Positions 24,095 through 30,824 of a stretch of 37,754 bases of DNA are shown piece after piece. Location: NCBI GenBank assembly GCA_937863605.1, contig CALMGN010000168.1, positions 1 through 37,754 of the forward strand, written 5' to 3'. Under the pieces are notes generated by a model. The model was not told the origin of the DNA and searched no databases. It saw only the letters and a list, made by a program, of their open reading frames with translations. The stretch comes from an uncultured Anaerolineaceae bacterium. Lineage in GTDB: Bacteria > Chloroflexota > Anaerolineae > Anaerolineales > Anaerolineaceae. The translations under genes and the position numbers were made by a program. Positions within the stretch are counted from its first letter, which is position 1. Each line of letters opens with the position of its first letter.

Positions 24095-24829
24095 TTGGCC
24101 GAAACCTTCCGAAACGAACTAGCCCTGGTCACTGGCGGGGCAGTGCGCCTGGGGCGCGAAATTGCCCTTGCGCTGGCACGGGAGGGGTATGCAGTCGCGC
24201 TGCATTATCATTCTTCGGCGGGCGAGGCCGAAAAAACCGCCCGTGAGATCGATAAGCTTGGCGTCCCGGTTTATTTAATCCAGGCTGACCTGCGCGAACC
24301 CGACCAGATCAAAGCGTGCTTTGCGCGAATCTCCACATTGCCGCAGCCCATGACCGTCCTGGTCAATTCGGCCTCGGTTATGCCGCACGGCGACCTGCGC
24401 ACAATGCAGGTTACCGAATGGGATGATACCCTGGCATTGAATCTACGCGCACCCTGGTTGTGTGCCCAGGCTGCCGCAGAATTGATGCAGGGGCGTGATG
24501 GGGCTATTATTAACCTGTCCGACAGCGGCGCGCGTAAAACCTGGACGGGTTTCCCGACTTACACCATCAGCAAGGCCGGATTGGAGGTCCTTACTCGGTT
24601 ACTGGCGCGGTCACTGGCACCAAAAATAAGCGTCAACGCGGTGGCGCCGGGCTTAATCCTGCCATCCGATGGTACTTCGGCCGATGACTGGCAGCGTTTG
24701 GTGCAGCGGTCACCGGTTAAACGCCAGGGGACGCCGCATGATGTCGTCCAGGCGGTGATTTTCCTGATCAAGAACCGCTACATCACAGGTGAAACCTTGG
24801 TTGTTGACGGCGGTTACCAACTCATATAG
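24095..24829 (+). CDS. SDR family oxidoreductase, pteridine-reductase-like
   Basis: This is a 244-residue classical short-chain dehydrogenase. VTGGAVRLGREIALALA is the NAD(P) loop, with the Arg/Leu pattern seen in PTR1/FolM-like pteridine reductases. LVNSASVMP replaces the usual NNAG with NSAS, also as in that group. INLSDSG supplies the Ser region, and YTISK is the catalytic YxxxK. TGETLVVDGGYQ closes the protein. I chose TTG 24095, which has AAGGA at 24081-24085 and gives the normal N-terminus; the frame is open from 23975 but overlaps proline dehydrogenase. Reduction of dihydropterin or of another carbonyl is possible. A pterin role would fit near two MoeA-type proteins, but that link is speculative. 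Confidence 0.8.
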   Translation: MAETFRNELALVTGGAVRLGREIALALAREGYAVALHYHSSAGEAEKTAREIDKLGVPVYLIQADLREPDQIKACFARISTLPQPMTVLVNSASVMPHGDLRTMQVTEWDDTLALNLRAPWLCAQAAAELMQGRDGAIINLSDSGARKTWTGFPTYTISKAGLEVLTRLLARSLAPKISVNAVAPGLILPSDGTSADDWQRLVQRSPVKRQGTPHDVVQAVIFLIKNRYITGETLVVDGGYQLI

Positions 24830-24844
24830 CAGCGAGAATCCTTA

Positions 24845-25759
24845 ATGCGCTCCTCGGATCGAACCCCATTGGCTGATTTTGTTCGCATTTCATCTTGGCC
24901 GTCTTTGTTGACCGGTGCATTTTTATATGTTCTGGGGGCGGGTATTGTCATCTTTCGCGGCGACTTGTTCAACTGGCGAAATTTCTGGCTGGGATTAGCC
25001 ATGGTCATCCTGCTGCAGCTTAGTGGTTCCTACCTGACGACCTACTACACCCGTTTACAATTTCCCAGGCTGACCAGATCATCCAACGGGGGAGTTCCGA
25101 ATGACGATGGAACCACTCTGTCGCGCGGCACGTTGTTGCTGCTGGCAGTCACCACCCTGACCGCCGGTGCGATGATTACGGTTTTATTAATTGCCGCTGG
25201 CGCCATCACTCCTGCAGTCCTGCTGGTACTTGGTCTGGCGTTTGTGTTTTCATTTGCTTATGCCGTGCCGCCATTCCGGTTGGTTTATTCCGGTTACGGT
25301 GAATTGGTGATGGCGGTCCTGTTGACCAATCTTGTGCCAGCACTTGGCTACCTGTTGCAAGCCGGCGAAATGATCAGTCTATTGGGGATACTGACCTTCC
25401 CGTTGACCGCCCTCTATTTGGCTATGGTGCTGGCGCTCTCGCTTGAATCGTATTATGCCGATATCAAAGCCGGCAAGCAAAACTTGATGATCCGGCTGGG
25501 GTGGCAGCGCGGTATGTTTCTGCATAACTTGCTGATTCTAGCTGCTTATTTGTTGATCGGCATCGGTATGCTGCGGGGGATGGCCTGGGCGCTGACCTGG
25601 CCGCGCTTATTGACACTGCCGATTGGCCTGTTCCAATTCTGGCAGATCTGGCAAATTAGCAATGGAGCTAAAACTCGTTGGAAGCTACTGCGCATTACCG
25701 CCATTGCAACCTTTGCTATCACACTCTATTTGCAGGCCTTTACCCTGTGGGTGGGATGA
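24845..25759 (+). CDS. UbiA-like polytopic prenyltransferase homologue with degenerate Asp motifs
   Basis: This is a 304-residue membrane protein with about eight to nine hydrophobic segments and the overall pattern of MenA/UbiA prenyltransferases: a short N-terminus, PSLLTGAFLYVLGAG, then alternating helices. The first Asp-rich motif (NDxxD in active enzymes) reads SGSYLTTYYTRLQ here. The second, normally RDIETDRxAGKxTLAVRLG, reads ESYYADIKAGKQNLMIRLG, keeping the AGK and RLG part but only one Asp. Active UbiA enzymes bind Mg-diphosphate through these motifs, so either this protein works differently or the catalytic function is lost. A quinone or haem-prenyl role is possible given the oxidases in the window, but I cannot assign one. 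It sits 15 nt after the SDR and 3 nt before moeA. Confidence 0.7.
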   Translation: MRSSDRTPLADFVRISSWPSLLTGAFLYVLGAGIVIFRGDLFNWRNFWLGLAMVILLQLSGSYLTTYYTRLQFPRLTRSSNGGVPNDDGTTLSRGTLLLLAVTTLTAGAMITVLLIAAGAITPAVLLVLGLAFVFSFAYAVPPFRLVYSGYGELVMAVLLTNLVPALGYLLQAGEMISLLGILTFPLTALYLAMVLALSLESYYADIKAGKQNLMIRLGWQRGMFLHNLLILAAYLLIGIGMLRGMAWALTWPRLLTLPIGLFQFWQIWQISNGAKTRWKLLRITAIATFAITLYLQAFTLWVG

Positions 25760-25762
25760 TGC

Positions 25763-26998
25763 ATGCCTGAATTCCTGGAACTGCTTCCCCCGGCAGCCGC
25801 ACTGGAGAAAATGTTCGCTTCCCTGCCACAAGCAATACTTTCAACTGAAAAAATCGATACGATTTTTGCGCTCGGACGGGTGATCAACGACCCGGTACTG
25901 GCGCACGAGCCCTTGCCGGCTTTTGCCCGCAGCACTGTGGACGGCTATGCCCTGCGCGCTGCCGATACCTACGGCGCCACTGAGGCACTGCCTGCTTACC
26001 TGCCGTTGGCAGGTGAAGTGCCCATGGGAGCCGCTCCGGCGTTCGCTTTGCCGCCCGGGACGGCAGCCAGCATCCATACCGGCGGTATGCTTCCGCAAGG
26101 CGCTGATGCGGTGCTTATGATGGAATACACACAGGAGTCACGCCCGGGGGAGTTGGAAGTTCTGCGCGCGGTGGGTGCGGGTGAGAATATTCTGAAGGCT
26201 GGCGAAGATGTAGTCGTCGGTCAGGAGGTGCTGCCTGCTGGAGCACGGTTGCGCCCGGCTGAAATTGGCGGCTTGATGGCCCTGGGTCTTACAGAGGTTG
26301 AAGTCGTTCGTCAGCCTCGGGTTGGGATCATCTCCAGCGGTGACGAGGTGGTTCCGCCGAATCAAGCGGCTCAACCCGGGCAGGTTCGGGATATCAATAG
26401 CTACTCGCTGAGTGCGCTGGTTACTCAGGCAGGTGCCGAACCCGTGCGCTACGGCATCGTCGGTGACCAGGCGGCCGCTCTGGAGGCCGCTTTACAAAGT
26501 GCATTGGCAGAATGCGATCTGGTAGTGGTAACTGCAGGTTCGTCTGCCAGCACCCGCGATTTGACGGCTGCTATAGTCAACCGTATGGGGCAGCCGGGTG
26601 TGCTGGTTCACGGTGTCAATGTAAAGCCAGGCAAGCCAACCATCCTGGCGGTATGCGATGGCAAAGCCGTGATCGGGTTGCCGGGCAACCCGGTGTCAGC
26701 GTTGGTCATTGCGCGAATTTTTTTAATACCGGTGATTGAGAAGTTATCCGGGCTGACCGTTGGAGGTGCGCGACGGTCCGCCCAGGCCCGGTTGACCGTC
26801 AATTTAGCCTCGCAGGCCGGTCGCGAGGACTACATTCCGGTAAGGTTGATTTCCACGGCGGATGGCCTGGCTGCCGATCCGATTTTCTATAAGAGCAATC
26901 TGATCTTCATGTTGGCGCGAGCCGATGGACTGGTGCGCATCCCGGCGGATGCCACCGGGTTAGGCGCAGGCATGATCGTGGAGGTAGAGTACCTCTGA
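25763..26998 (+). CDS. moeA: molybdopterin molybdenumtransferase
   Basis: MoeA inserts molybdate (or tungstate) into adenylylated molybdopterin to give the active cofactor. The 411-residue protein has the four-domain layout: FARSTVDGYALRAADT at the N-terminus, IHTGGMLPQGADAVLMME, then GIISSGDEVVPP, DINSYSLSALVTQAGAE, the TAGSSASTRDLT loop, KPGKPTILAVCDGKAVIGLP and PGNPVSALV. The loop that in E. coli reads roughly GGvSvGDyD is AGSSASTRD here, a variant seen in a sub-branch of MoeA-like proteins; the Asp is kept. A second MoeA-type gene with a fused binding domain follows 21 nt on. No molybdoenzyme, moaABC or molybdate transporter gene is in the window. Confidence 0.92.
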   Translation: MPEFLELLPPAAALEKMFASLPQAILSTEKIDTIFALGRVINDPVLAHEPLPAFARSTVDGYALRAADTYGATEALPAYLPLAGEVPMGAAPAFALPPGTAASIHTGGMLPQGADAVLMMEYTQESRPGELEVLRAVGAGENILKAGEDVVVGQEVLPAGARLRPAEIGGLMALGLTEVEVVRQPRVGIISSGDEVVPPNQAAQPGQVRDINSYSLSALVTQAGAEPVRYGIVGDQAAALEAALQSALAECDLVVVTAGSSASTRDLTAAIVNRMGQPGVLVHGVNVKPGKPTILAVCDGKAVIGLPGNPVSALVIARIFLIPVIEKLSGLTVGGARRSAQARLTVNLASQAGREDYIPVRLISTADGLAADPIFYKSNLIFMLARADGLVRIPADATGLGAGMIVEVEYL

Positions 26999-27019
26999 TC
27001 CGATTTTGTGGAGCATTGA

Positions 27020-28999
27020 ATGGCGCAATCCGATAGCTACTATCTGCATGACATTCCATTGGACCAGGCCTGGCAGCGTTTCGAGCAGGCGCTCGAAACT
27101 GCCGGGTTGAACGGGGTGCTGGGGTCGGAAGAAGCTGAGCTGGAGGAGAGCCTGGTCGGGCGGGTGACGACTGCGCCTGTCTGGGCGCTGACTTCCTCGC
27201 CCAACTATCACTCGGCGGCGATGGACGGGTTCGCCTTGCGTTCCGAGGACATTCTCAATGCCATGCCGACTGCCCCGGTAATTCTGGCGGTAGGTGAACA
27301 GGCAGCCTATGTGGATACCGGCGATCCATTGCCGGCGTGGGCGAATTGCGTTATCCCGATTGAGAATGTGGAACCGCTTAACCTGAACGGAACGCCTGCT
27401 TCGGATGCCCGGAAACCGGGACAAATCCGCCTGCGCGCTGCGCTGCCGCCCTGGAGTCATGTGCGCCCCATGGGGGAGGACATCGTCGCAACCCAATTGA
27501 TTCTGCCAACCGGCCACGTGTTGCGGCCGGTTGACCTGGGGGCGGTGGCTGCCAGCGGCCACAAATCGCTGCGCATAGCCAAAAAACCTAAAGTGGCAAT
27601 TCTACCAACCGGCAGCGAATTGGTAGTATTGGGCAGTGAAGTCCGGCGCGGCGATATTATCGAATACAACTCGCTGGTCCTGGCGGGCCAGGTGCGCGAC
27701 TGGGGCGGGGAACCGCAGCGTTTTCCCATCATCCCGGATGATTTGGAGAAAATCCGCGCACAGGTGCAGGCGGCAGCCGAGTATAACGACCTGATTTTGT
27801 TAAACGCTGGCTCATCGGCTGGCGCGGAGGATTTTTCAGCCCAGGTGATTGCGGCCCTCGGTCAGGTTTTGGTGCACGGAGTGGCCGTCCGGCCGGGTCA
27901 CCCGGTGATTCTCGGCATGGTGAGACGCAGCAACGGTAAAATGATCCCGATCATTGGCGTGCCAGGATACCCGGTTTCGGCAGCGCTCACTGGTGAAATA
28001 TTTGTCGAACCTTTGCTGGCATGCTGGACCGGGCGTCCGCCGGCTCAAGCGATCGAAATCGAAGCGGCGATCACTCGCAAAATCACTTCTCCGGCTGGGG
28101 ATGACGATTATATTCGGGTGGTGGTTGGCCGGGTTGGCGACCGAATGTTGGCGGCCCCGCTGGCGCGCGGAGCCGGGGTCATCACTTCGCTGGTTCGTGC
28201 AGACGGTCTTACCATCCTGCCGCGCGGCACTCAAGGTGTCGAGGCTGGCACGAAAGTACGTGTCAGGTTGTATCATACGCCGGCAGAACTGGAGCAGACC
28301 ATTTTCTCCATCGGCTCGCATGATGTGACGCTGGACGTGCTGGCGCAATACCTGGCTAAGCGGGGTCGCCGGCTGGTCTCTGCCAATGTCGGCAGCCTGG
28401 GCGGGTTGGTGGCGCTGCGCCGTAAGGAAGCTCACCTGGCAGGTTCGCACCTGCTCGATCCGGCCAGCGGCGAGTACAACTTGCTAGCTGTGCGCCAGTA
28501 TCTACCCGGGATCAAAATCAACATTTACGCCTGGGTCGGGCGCGAACAAGGTCTGATGGTCGCCCACGGTAATCCGCTGGGGATAGCGGGGTTGGCTGAC
28601 CTGACACGGTCGGATATTGCTTATGTCAACCGCCAACGCGGGGCTGGCACCCGTGTCCTGCTGGATTACCAGCTGGAAAAATTAGGGGTAACACCCGAAC
28701 AGGTGCACGGTTATGCTATGGAGGAATTTACGCACCTGGCTGTGGCAGCTGCAGTGGCATCTGGACGGGCCGATTGCGGCCTGGGCATCCCGGCAGCCGC
28801 CCAGGCGCTCGGTTTGGACTTCATCCCGCTGTTCCATGAGCAATATGACCTGATCATCCCGGCTGAATTTGCCGCCAGCCCGCTTCTATCTCCCTTGTTT
28901 GAAGTCATGGACAATCAGGAATTCAAACAAGACGTGGCTGCTCTTCCCGGTTATGATATTTCCCGCATGGGGACCCTGATCGCAGAAATCGATGCTTAG
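27020..28999 (+). CDS. MoeA-like protein fused to a C-terminal periplasmic-binding-protein-like domain
   Basis: This 659-residue protein has two parts. The first, about 415 residues, is MoeA-like: HSAAMDGFALRSEDI, VDTGDPLPAWANCVIPIE, ILPTGSELVVLG, DIIEYNSLVLAGQVRDWG, LLNAGSSAGAEDFSA, VRPGHPVILG and GVPGYPVSAAL. The second (about 430-659) is a PBP-like domain with DVTLDVLAQYLAKRG, SLGGLVALRRKEAHLAGSHL and YVNRQRGAGTRVLLDYQLEKL, the type seen in LysR-like or ModE-linked sensors and catalogued as a fusion partner of MoeA. KPGKP has become RPGHP and PGNP has become PGYP, which separates it from the upstream copy. The fused domain may bind molybdate, tungstate or a pterin intermediate. ATG 27020 has GGAG at 27009-27012. 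Confidence 0.88.
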   Translation: MAQSDSYYLHDIPLDQAWQRFEQALETAGLNGVLGSEEAELEESLVGRVTTAPVWALTSSPNYHSAAMDGFALRSEDILNAMPTAPVILAVGEQAAYVDTGDPLPAWANCVIPIENVEPLNLNGTPASDARKPGQIRLRAALPPWSHVRPMGEDIVATQLILPTGHVLRPVDLGAVAASGHKSLRIAKKPKVAILPTGSELVVLGSEVRRGDIIEYNSLVLAGQVRDWGGEPQRFPIIPDDLEKIRAQVQAAAEYNDLILLNAGSSAGAEDFSAQVIAALGQVLVHGVAVRPGHPVILGMVRRSNGKMIPIIGVPGYPVSAALTGEIFVEPLLACWTGRPPAQAIEIEAAITRKITSPAGDDDYIRVVVGRVGDRMLAAPLARGAGVITSLVRADGLTILPRGTQGVEAGTKVRVRLYHTPAELEQTIFSIGSHDVTLDVLAQYLAKRGRRLVSANVGSLGGLVALRRKEAHLAGSHLLDPASGEYNLLAVRQYLPGIKINIYAWVGREQGLMVAHGNPLGIAGLADLTRSDIAYVNRQRGAGTRVLLDYQLEKLGVTPEQVHGYAMEEFTHLAVAAAVASGRADCGLGIPAAAQALGLDFIPLFHEQYDLIIPAEFAASPLLSPLFEVMDNQEFKQDVAALPGYDISRMGTLIAEIDA

Positions 29000-29018
29000 A
29001 CGCCAAGGAGGCAACAAC

Positions 29019-29477
29019 ATGGTTGCAGAAAATTCACCCGCGCCGGTTTTTAAACTGTTGGATGAAACTGGAGAGCCCCGTTCACTAACTGATTACCTGG
29101 GCAAACCGGTGGTGCTTTACTTTTATCCCAAGGACGACACACCGGGTTGCACCAAAGAAGCCTGCAGCTTCCGCGATGACTACGGCGTTTATGAACAAGC
29201 CGGAGTGGTTATCCTGGGCGTTAGCCCGGATTCGCCCAAGTTGCATGCCAAATTCAAGGCCAAGTACAACCTGCCTTTTACATTACTTGCCGATGAAGGG
29301 CACCAGGTTTGCGATCTTTACGGCGTTTGGGGTAATAAAAAATTTATGGGACGTGAATACGAAGGAGTTCTTCGTACCACCTTCCTGATTGATGAACACG
29401 GTATGCTAAAGAAGATTTTCCCCAATGTTAAACCAGACGGTCACTCTGCCGACGTATTGGCAGCGCTAAAGAATTGA
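29019..29477 (+). CDS. bcp: thioredoxin-dependent peroxiredoxin, PrxQ/Bcp type
   Basis: This 152-residue peroxiredoxin reduces hydroperoxides using thioredoxin. The peroxidatic Cys44 is in DDTPGCTKEAC, and the resolving Cys49 five residues later marks the atypical 2-Cys PrxQ class. YFYPKDDTPGC and GVSPDSPKLHAKF are typical. The frame opens at 28992, but ATG 29019 has AAGGAGG at 29005-29011 and gives the normal N-terminus. It starts 19 nt after the MoeA-PBP gene and closes the run that began with proline dehydrogenase. A candidate terminator hairpin follows. It would protect against peroxide formed during aerobic respiration. Confidence 0.94.
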   Translation: MVAENSPAPVFKLLDETGEPRSLTDYLGKPVVLYFYPKDDTPGCTKEACSFRDDYGVYEQAGVVILGVSPDSPKLHAKFKAKYNLPFTLLADEGHQVCDLYGVWGNKKFMGREYEGVLRTTFLIDEHGMLKKIFPNVKPDGHSADVLAALKN

Positions 29478-29498
29478 CTGTAAAACTGCATATTGGAC

Positions 29499-29527
29499 CA
29501 GACCGGATGGGTTGTGGATCCGGTCTG
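29499..29527. terminator. hairpin between the convergent bcp and Rrf2 genes
   Basis: CAGACCGGAT (29499-29508) and ATCCGGTCTG (29518-29527) form a perfect 10-bp stem with a 9-nt loop, 22 nt after the bcp stop. There is no T-tract on either side, so it is a weak intrinsic terminator at best. It could end both convergent transcripts with help or act as a 3' stabiliser. Confidence 0.5.
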
Positions 29528-29551
29528 ATCATATGCTGTCAGCTATTAAAA

Positions 29552-30031
29552 TTAGTCGGCGGAAACAGGGGTTTTGTCTCGCTTGGTTTCAGCAGCAGGA
29601 ACGACGAAGTTCTCTAACTGAACCGATTGTTTCACCAGGACATCCAGCGTGTGGGTCACCATGTAATTGATGATTTTTCCCTGGAGATCATCCCACATCG
29701 ACTGAGTTGCGCAGCTTTCCTGCCGAACGCAGTTGGTGTCATTGACTTCAACACCAGGGGTGATGTTGATTGGGCCTTCTAGAACCTCGGCGATTTTGAG
29801 GACAGTAATGGTGTCTGCCGGGGAGTTCAGGCGCAGCCCGCCCCGGGGACCGGGAGAGGCTTTGATCAGGCCGGATTGCATCAAAGTGTGGGCAATCTGG
29901 TGAAGGAAGGGAAGGGGGATACTCAATTGCTCGGACAGGCGAGCGCTGGGGACCGGTCGATCCCCATCGCTGGCAGCGAGGGCGATCATCAGTTGTAACC
30001 CATAGTCAAGACGGCGGCTTATTCGGAACAT
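29552..30031 (-). CDS. Rrf2-family transcriptional regulator with an incomplete Fe-S cysteine set
   Basis: This is a 159-residue winged-helix regulator. The N-terminal half has the family pattern RLDYGLQLMIALA, LSIPLPFLHQIAHTLMQSG and SPGPRGGLRL. The sensor loop has Cys101 and Cys107 (NCVRQESCATQSMWDDL). In IscR or NsrR three Cys bind the cluster; the two seen here match the second and third, while the first is replaced (about Glu95) and IscR's His107 position is Gln. A [2Fe-2S] cluster with other ligands, or thiol-based sensing, is possible. The protein is divergent from a lipoprotein cytochrome c. A dyad at 30044-30058 overlaps its own predicted transcription start, suggesting autoregulation. 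GGTG lies just before its ATG. Confidence 0.9.
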   Translation of the reverse strand: MFRISRRLDYGLQLMIALAASDGDRPVPSARLSEQLSIPLPFLHQIAHTLMQSGLIKASPGPRGGLRLNSPADTITVLKIAEVLEGPINITPGVEVNDTNCVRQESCATQSMWDDLQGKIINYMVTHTLDVLVKQSVQLENFVVPAAETKRDKTPVSAD

Positions 30032-30043
30032 TGTTCACCTCTA

Positions 30044-30058
30044 AAGTAAAGATTACTT
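30044..30058. promoter_or_regulatory. perfect dyad AAGTAA-aga-TTACTT, candidate Rrf2 operator
   Basis: Arms at 30044-30049 and 30053-30058 are perfect with a 3-nt spacer. A minus-strand TATTAT (-10) lies at 30064-30069, so the Rrf2 transcript would start near 30057, inside the dyad. This is where a self-repressor would bind. Confidence 0.5.
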
Positions 30059-30122
30059 AAAGGATAATAGAAAAGAAAAATTATCGTAAGTGACATTGTT
30101 AACATATGGGGATGTAATTATT

Positions 30123-30150
30123 CCTATATATTTGATAATGTTCATATAGG
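30123..30150. promoter_or_regulatory. wide dyad CCTATAT-N14-ATATAGG upstream of the cytochrome c gene
   Basis: A 7-bp perfect inverted repeat lies at 30123-30129 and 30144-30150, about 35-65 nt upstream of the TATAAT for the cytochrome gene. This is an activator-type position. A palindrome TGTTAACA also lies at 30097-30104. Which protein binds is unknown. Confidence 0.4.
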
Positions 30151-30180
30151 ATTACCCTACCATTTATCCATAAACATCGT

Positions 30181-30186
30181 TATAAT
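30181..30186 (+). promoter_or_regulatory. TATAAT -10 box for the lipoprotein cytochrome c
   Basis: A perfect TATAAT sits between inverted arms AAACAT (30172-30177) and ATGTTT (30193-30198). The -35 region 17 nt upstream (TACCAT) is poor, which fits a regulated promoter. The ribosome binding site GGAGGA and ATG 30233 follow. Confidence 0.45.
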
Positions 30187-30232
30187 AAATTAATGTTTTT
30201 CTAATGTAACAATCACATCATGGAGGACAAAA

Positions 30233-30658
30233 ATGAAGCGTAAACTTTTCATCCTGGTAGCGGTGCTGGTGTTAAGCACGGTTATTTTGGCTGCATGCGG
30301 CGGCGGTGCCCCTGCCGAAACTGAACCGGAACCGCCGGCTGAATATGCGGGCAAAACCAACCCGTTTAGCAATCAGGCTGAAGCTGCTACCGCAGGCGGT
30401 GCATTATTTGCGGAACGCTGCTCATCTTGCCACGGCGCAACGGGACTCGGCGACGGCCCGGCAGCCGCAGCTTTAGACCCGAAACCAGCTGACCTGGCTA
30501 CTACCGCCAGCGAATTCGAGGATGACTTCCTCTTCTGGCGCATCATGGACGGCGGTGCGATGGCGCCGTTTAATTCATCCATGCCTGCACAGAAGGGCAT
30601 TTTGACCGAAGACCAGGTCTGGCAGCTGGTGACATTCATCCGCACACTGGGCAAGTAA
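30233..30658 (+). CDS. lipoprotein mono-haem cytochrome c
   Basis: This is a 141-residue exported electron carrier. The signal peptide ends in a lipobox with Cys22 (VILAACGGG), so it is lipid-anchored on the outer face of the membrane. After a Glu/Pro-rich linker of about 30 residues comes a single class I cytochrome c domain: Cys63-x-x-Cys66-His67 (CSSCHGATGLGDGP), with a distal Met probably in GGAMAPF or SSMPAQ. It resembles small c-type cytochromes that pass electrons to a terminal oxidase. The caa3-type oxidase starts about 2.9 kb downstream. ATG 30233 has GGAGGA about 7 nt upstream. A strong terminator follows, so it is monocistronic. The AT-rich, dyad-rich upstream region suggests tight regulation, perhaps by the divergent Rrf2 protein. 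Confidence 0.92.
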   Translation: MKRKLFILVAVLVLSTVILAACGGGAPAETEPEPPAEYAGKTNPFSNQAEAATAGGALFAERCSSCHGATGLGDGPAAAALDPKPADLATTASEFEDDFLFWRIMDGGAMAPFNSSMPAQKGILTEDQVWQLVTFIRTLGK

Positions 30659-30690
30659 TACTCAACTGATTCCTTATCAATCCATAGAAA

Positions 30691-30727
30691 ACTGGCAAAG
30701 CAGCAACCAACTGCTTTGCCAGTTTTT
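30691..30727 (+). terminator. intrinsic terminator after the cytochrome c gene
   Basis: ACTGGCAAAGCAG (30691-30703) and CTGCTTTGCCAGT (30711-30723) form a perfect 13-bp stem with a 7-nt loop, running straight into TTTTT and then a T-rich stretch. This is the clearest terminator in the window. Confidence 0.92.
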
Positions 30728-30773
30728 ATATTTTTGAGTTTTACCGCCGTTCAAAGCGGTCTTGTCTGTAAGG

Positions 30774-30786
30774 CTTGACGGTCAAG
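30774..30786. promoter_or_regulatory. 13-bp palindrome CTTGACGGTCAAG upstream of the NarX-like kinase
   Basis: This perfect 6-1-6 palindrome is centred about 33 nt upstream of the -10 hexamer at 30813-30818 and thus near -45 relative to the predicted start, a normal activator or repressor position. Confidence 0.4.
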
Positions 30787-30809
30787 AACAGCCAGGCAAG
30801 GGTTGTTTC

Positions 30810-30818
30810 TGGTAAAAT
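30810..30818 (+). promoter_or_regulatory. extended -10 (TGG-TAAAAT) for the NarX-like kinase, leaderless
   Basis: TGGTAAAAT at 30810-30818 is an extended -10 box ending 6 nt before ATG 30825. No Shine-Dalgarno lies between, so the mRNA would begin at or near the start codon. Confidence 0.45.
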
Positions 30819-30824
30819 TGATGC

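Noticed and set aside
26960-27562. 200-residue minus-strand ORF overlapping the two moeA-type genes
   Set aside because: No recognisable domain or ribosome binding site, and the opposite strand is clearly coding.
30132-30145. FNR/CRP-type site TTGAT-N4-ATCAA upstream of the cytochrome c gene
   Set aside because: Only the left half (TTGAT) is present; the right half reads TTCAT, so it is not a convincing site.
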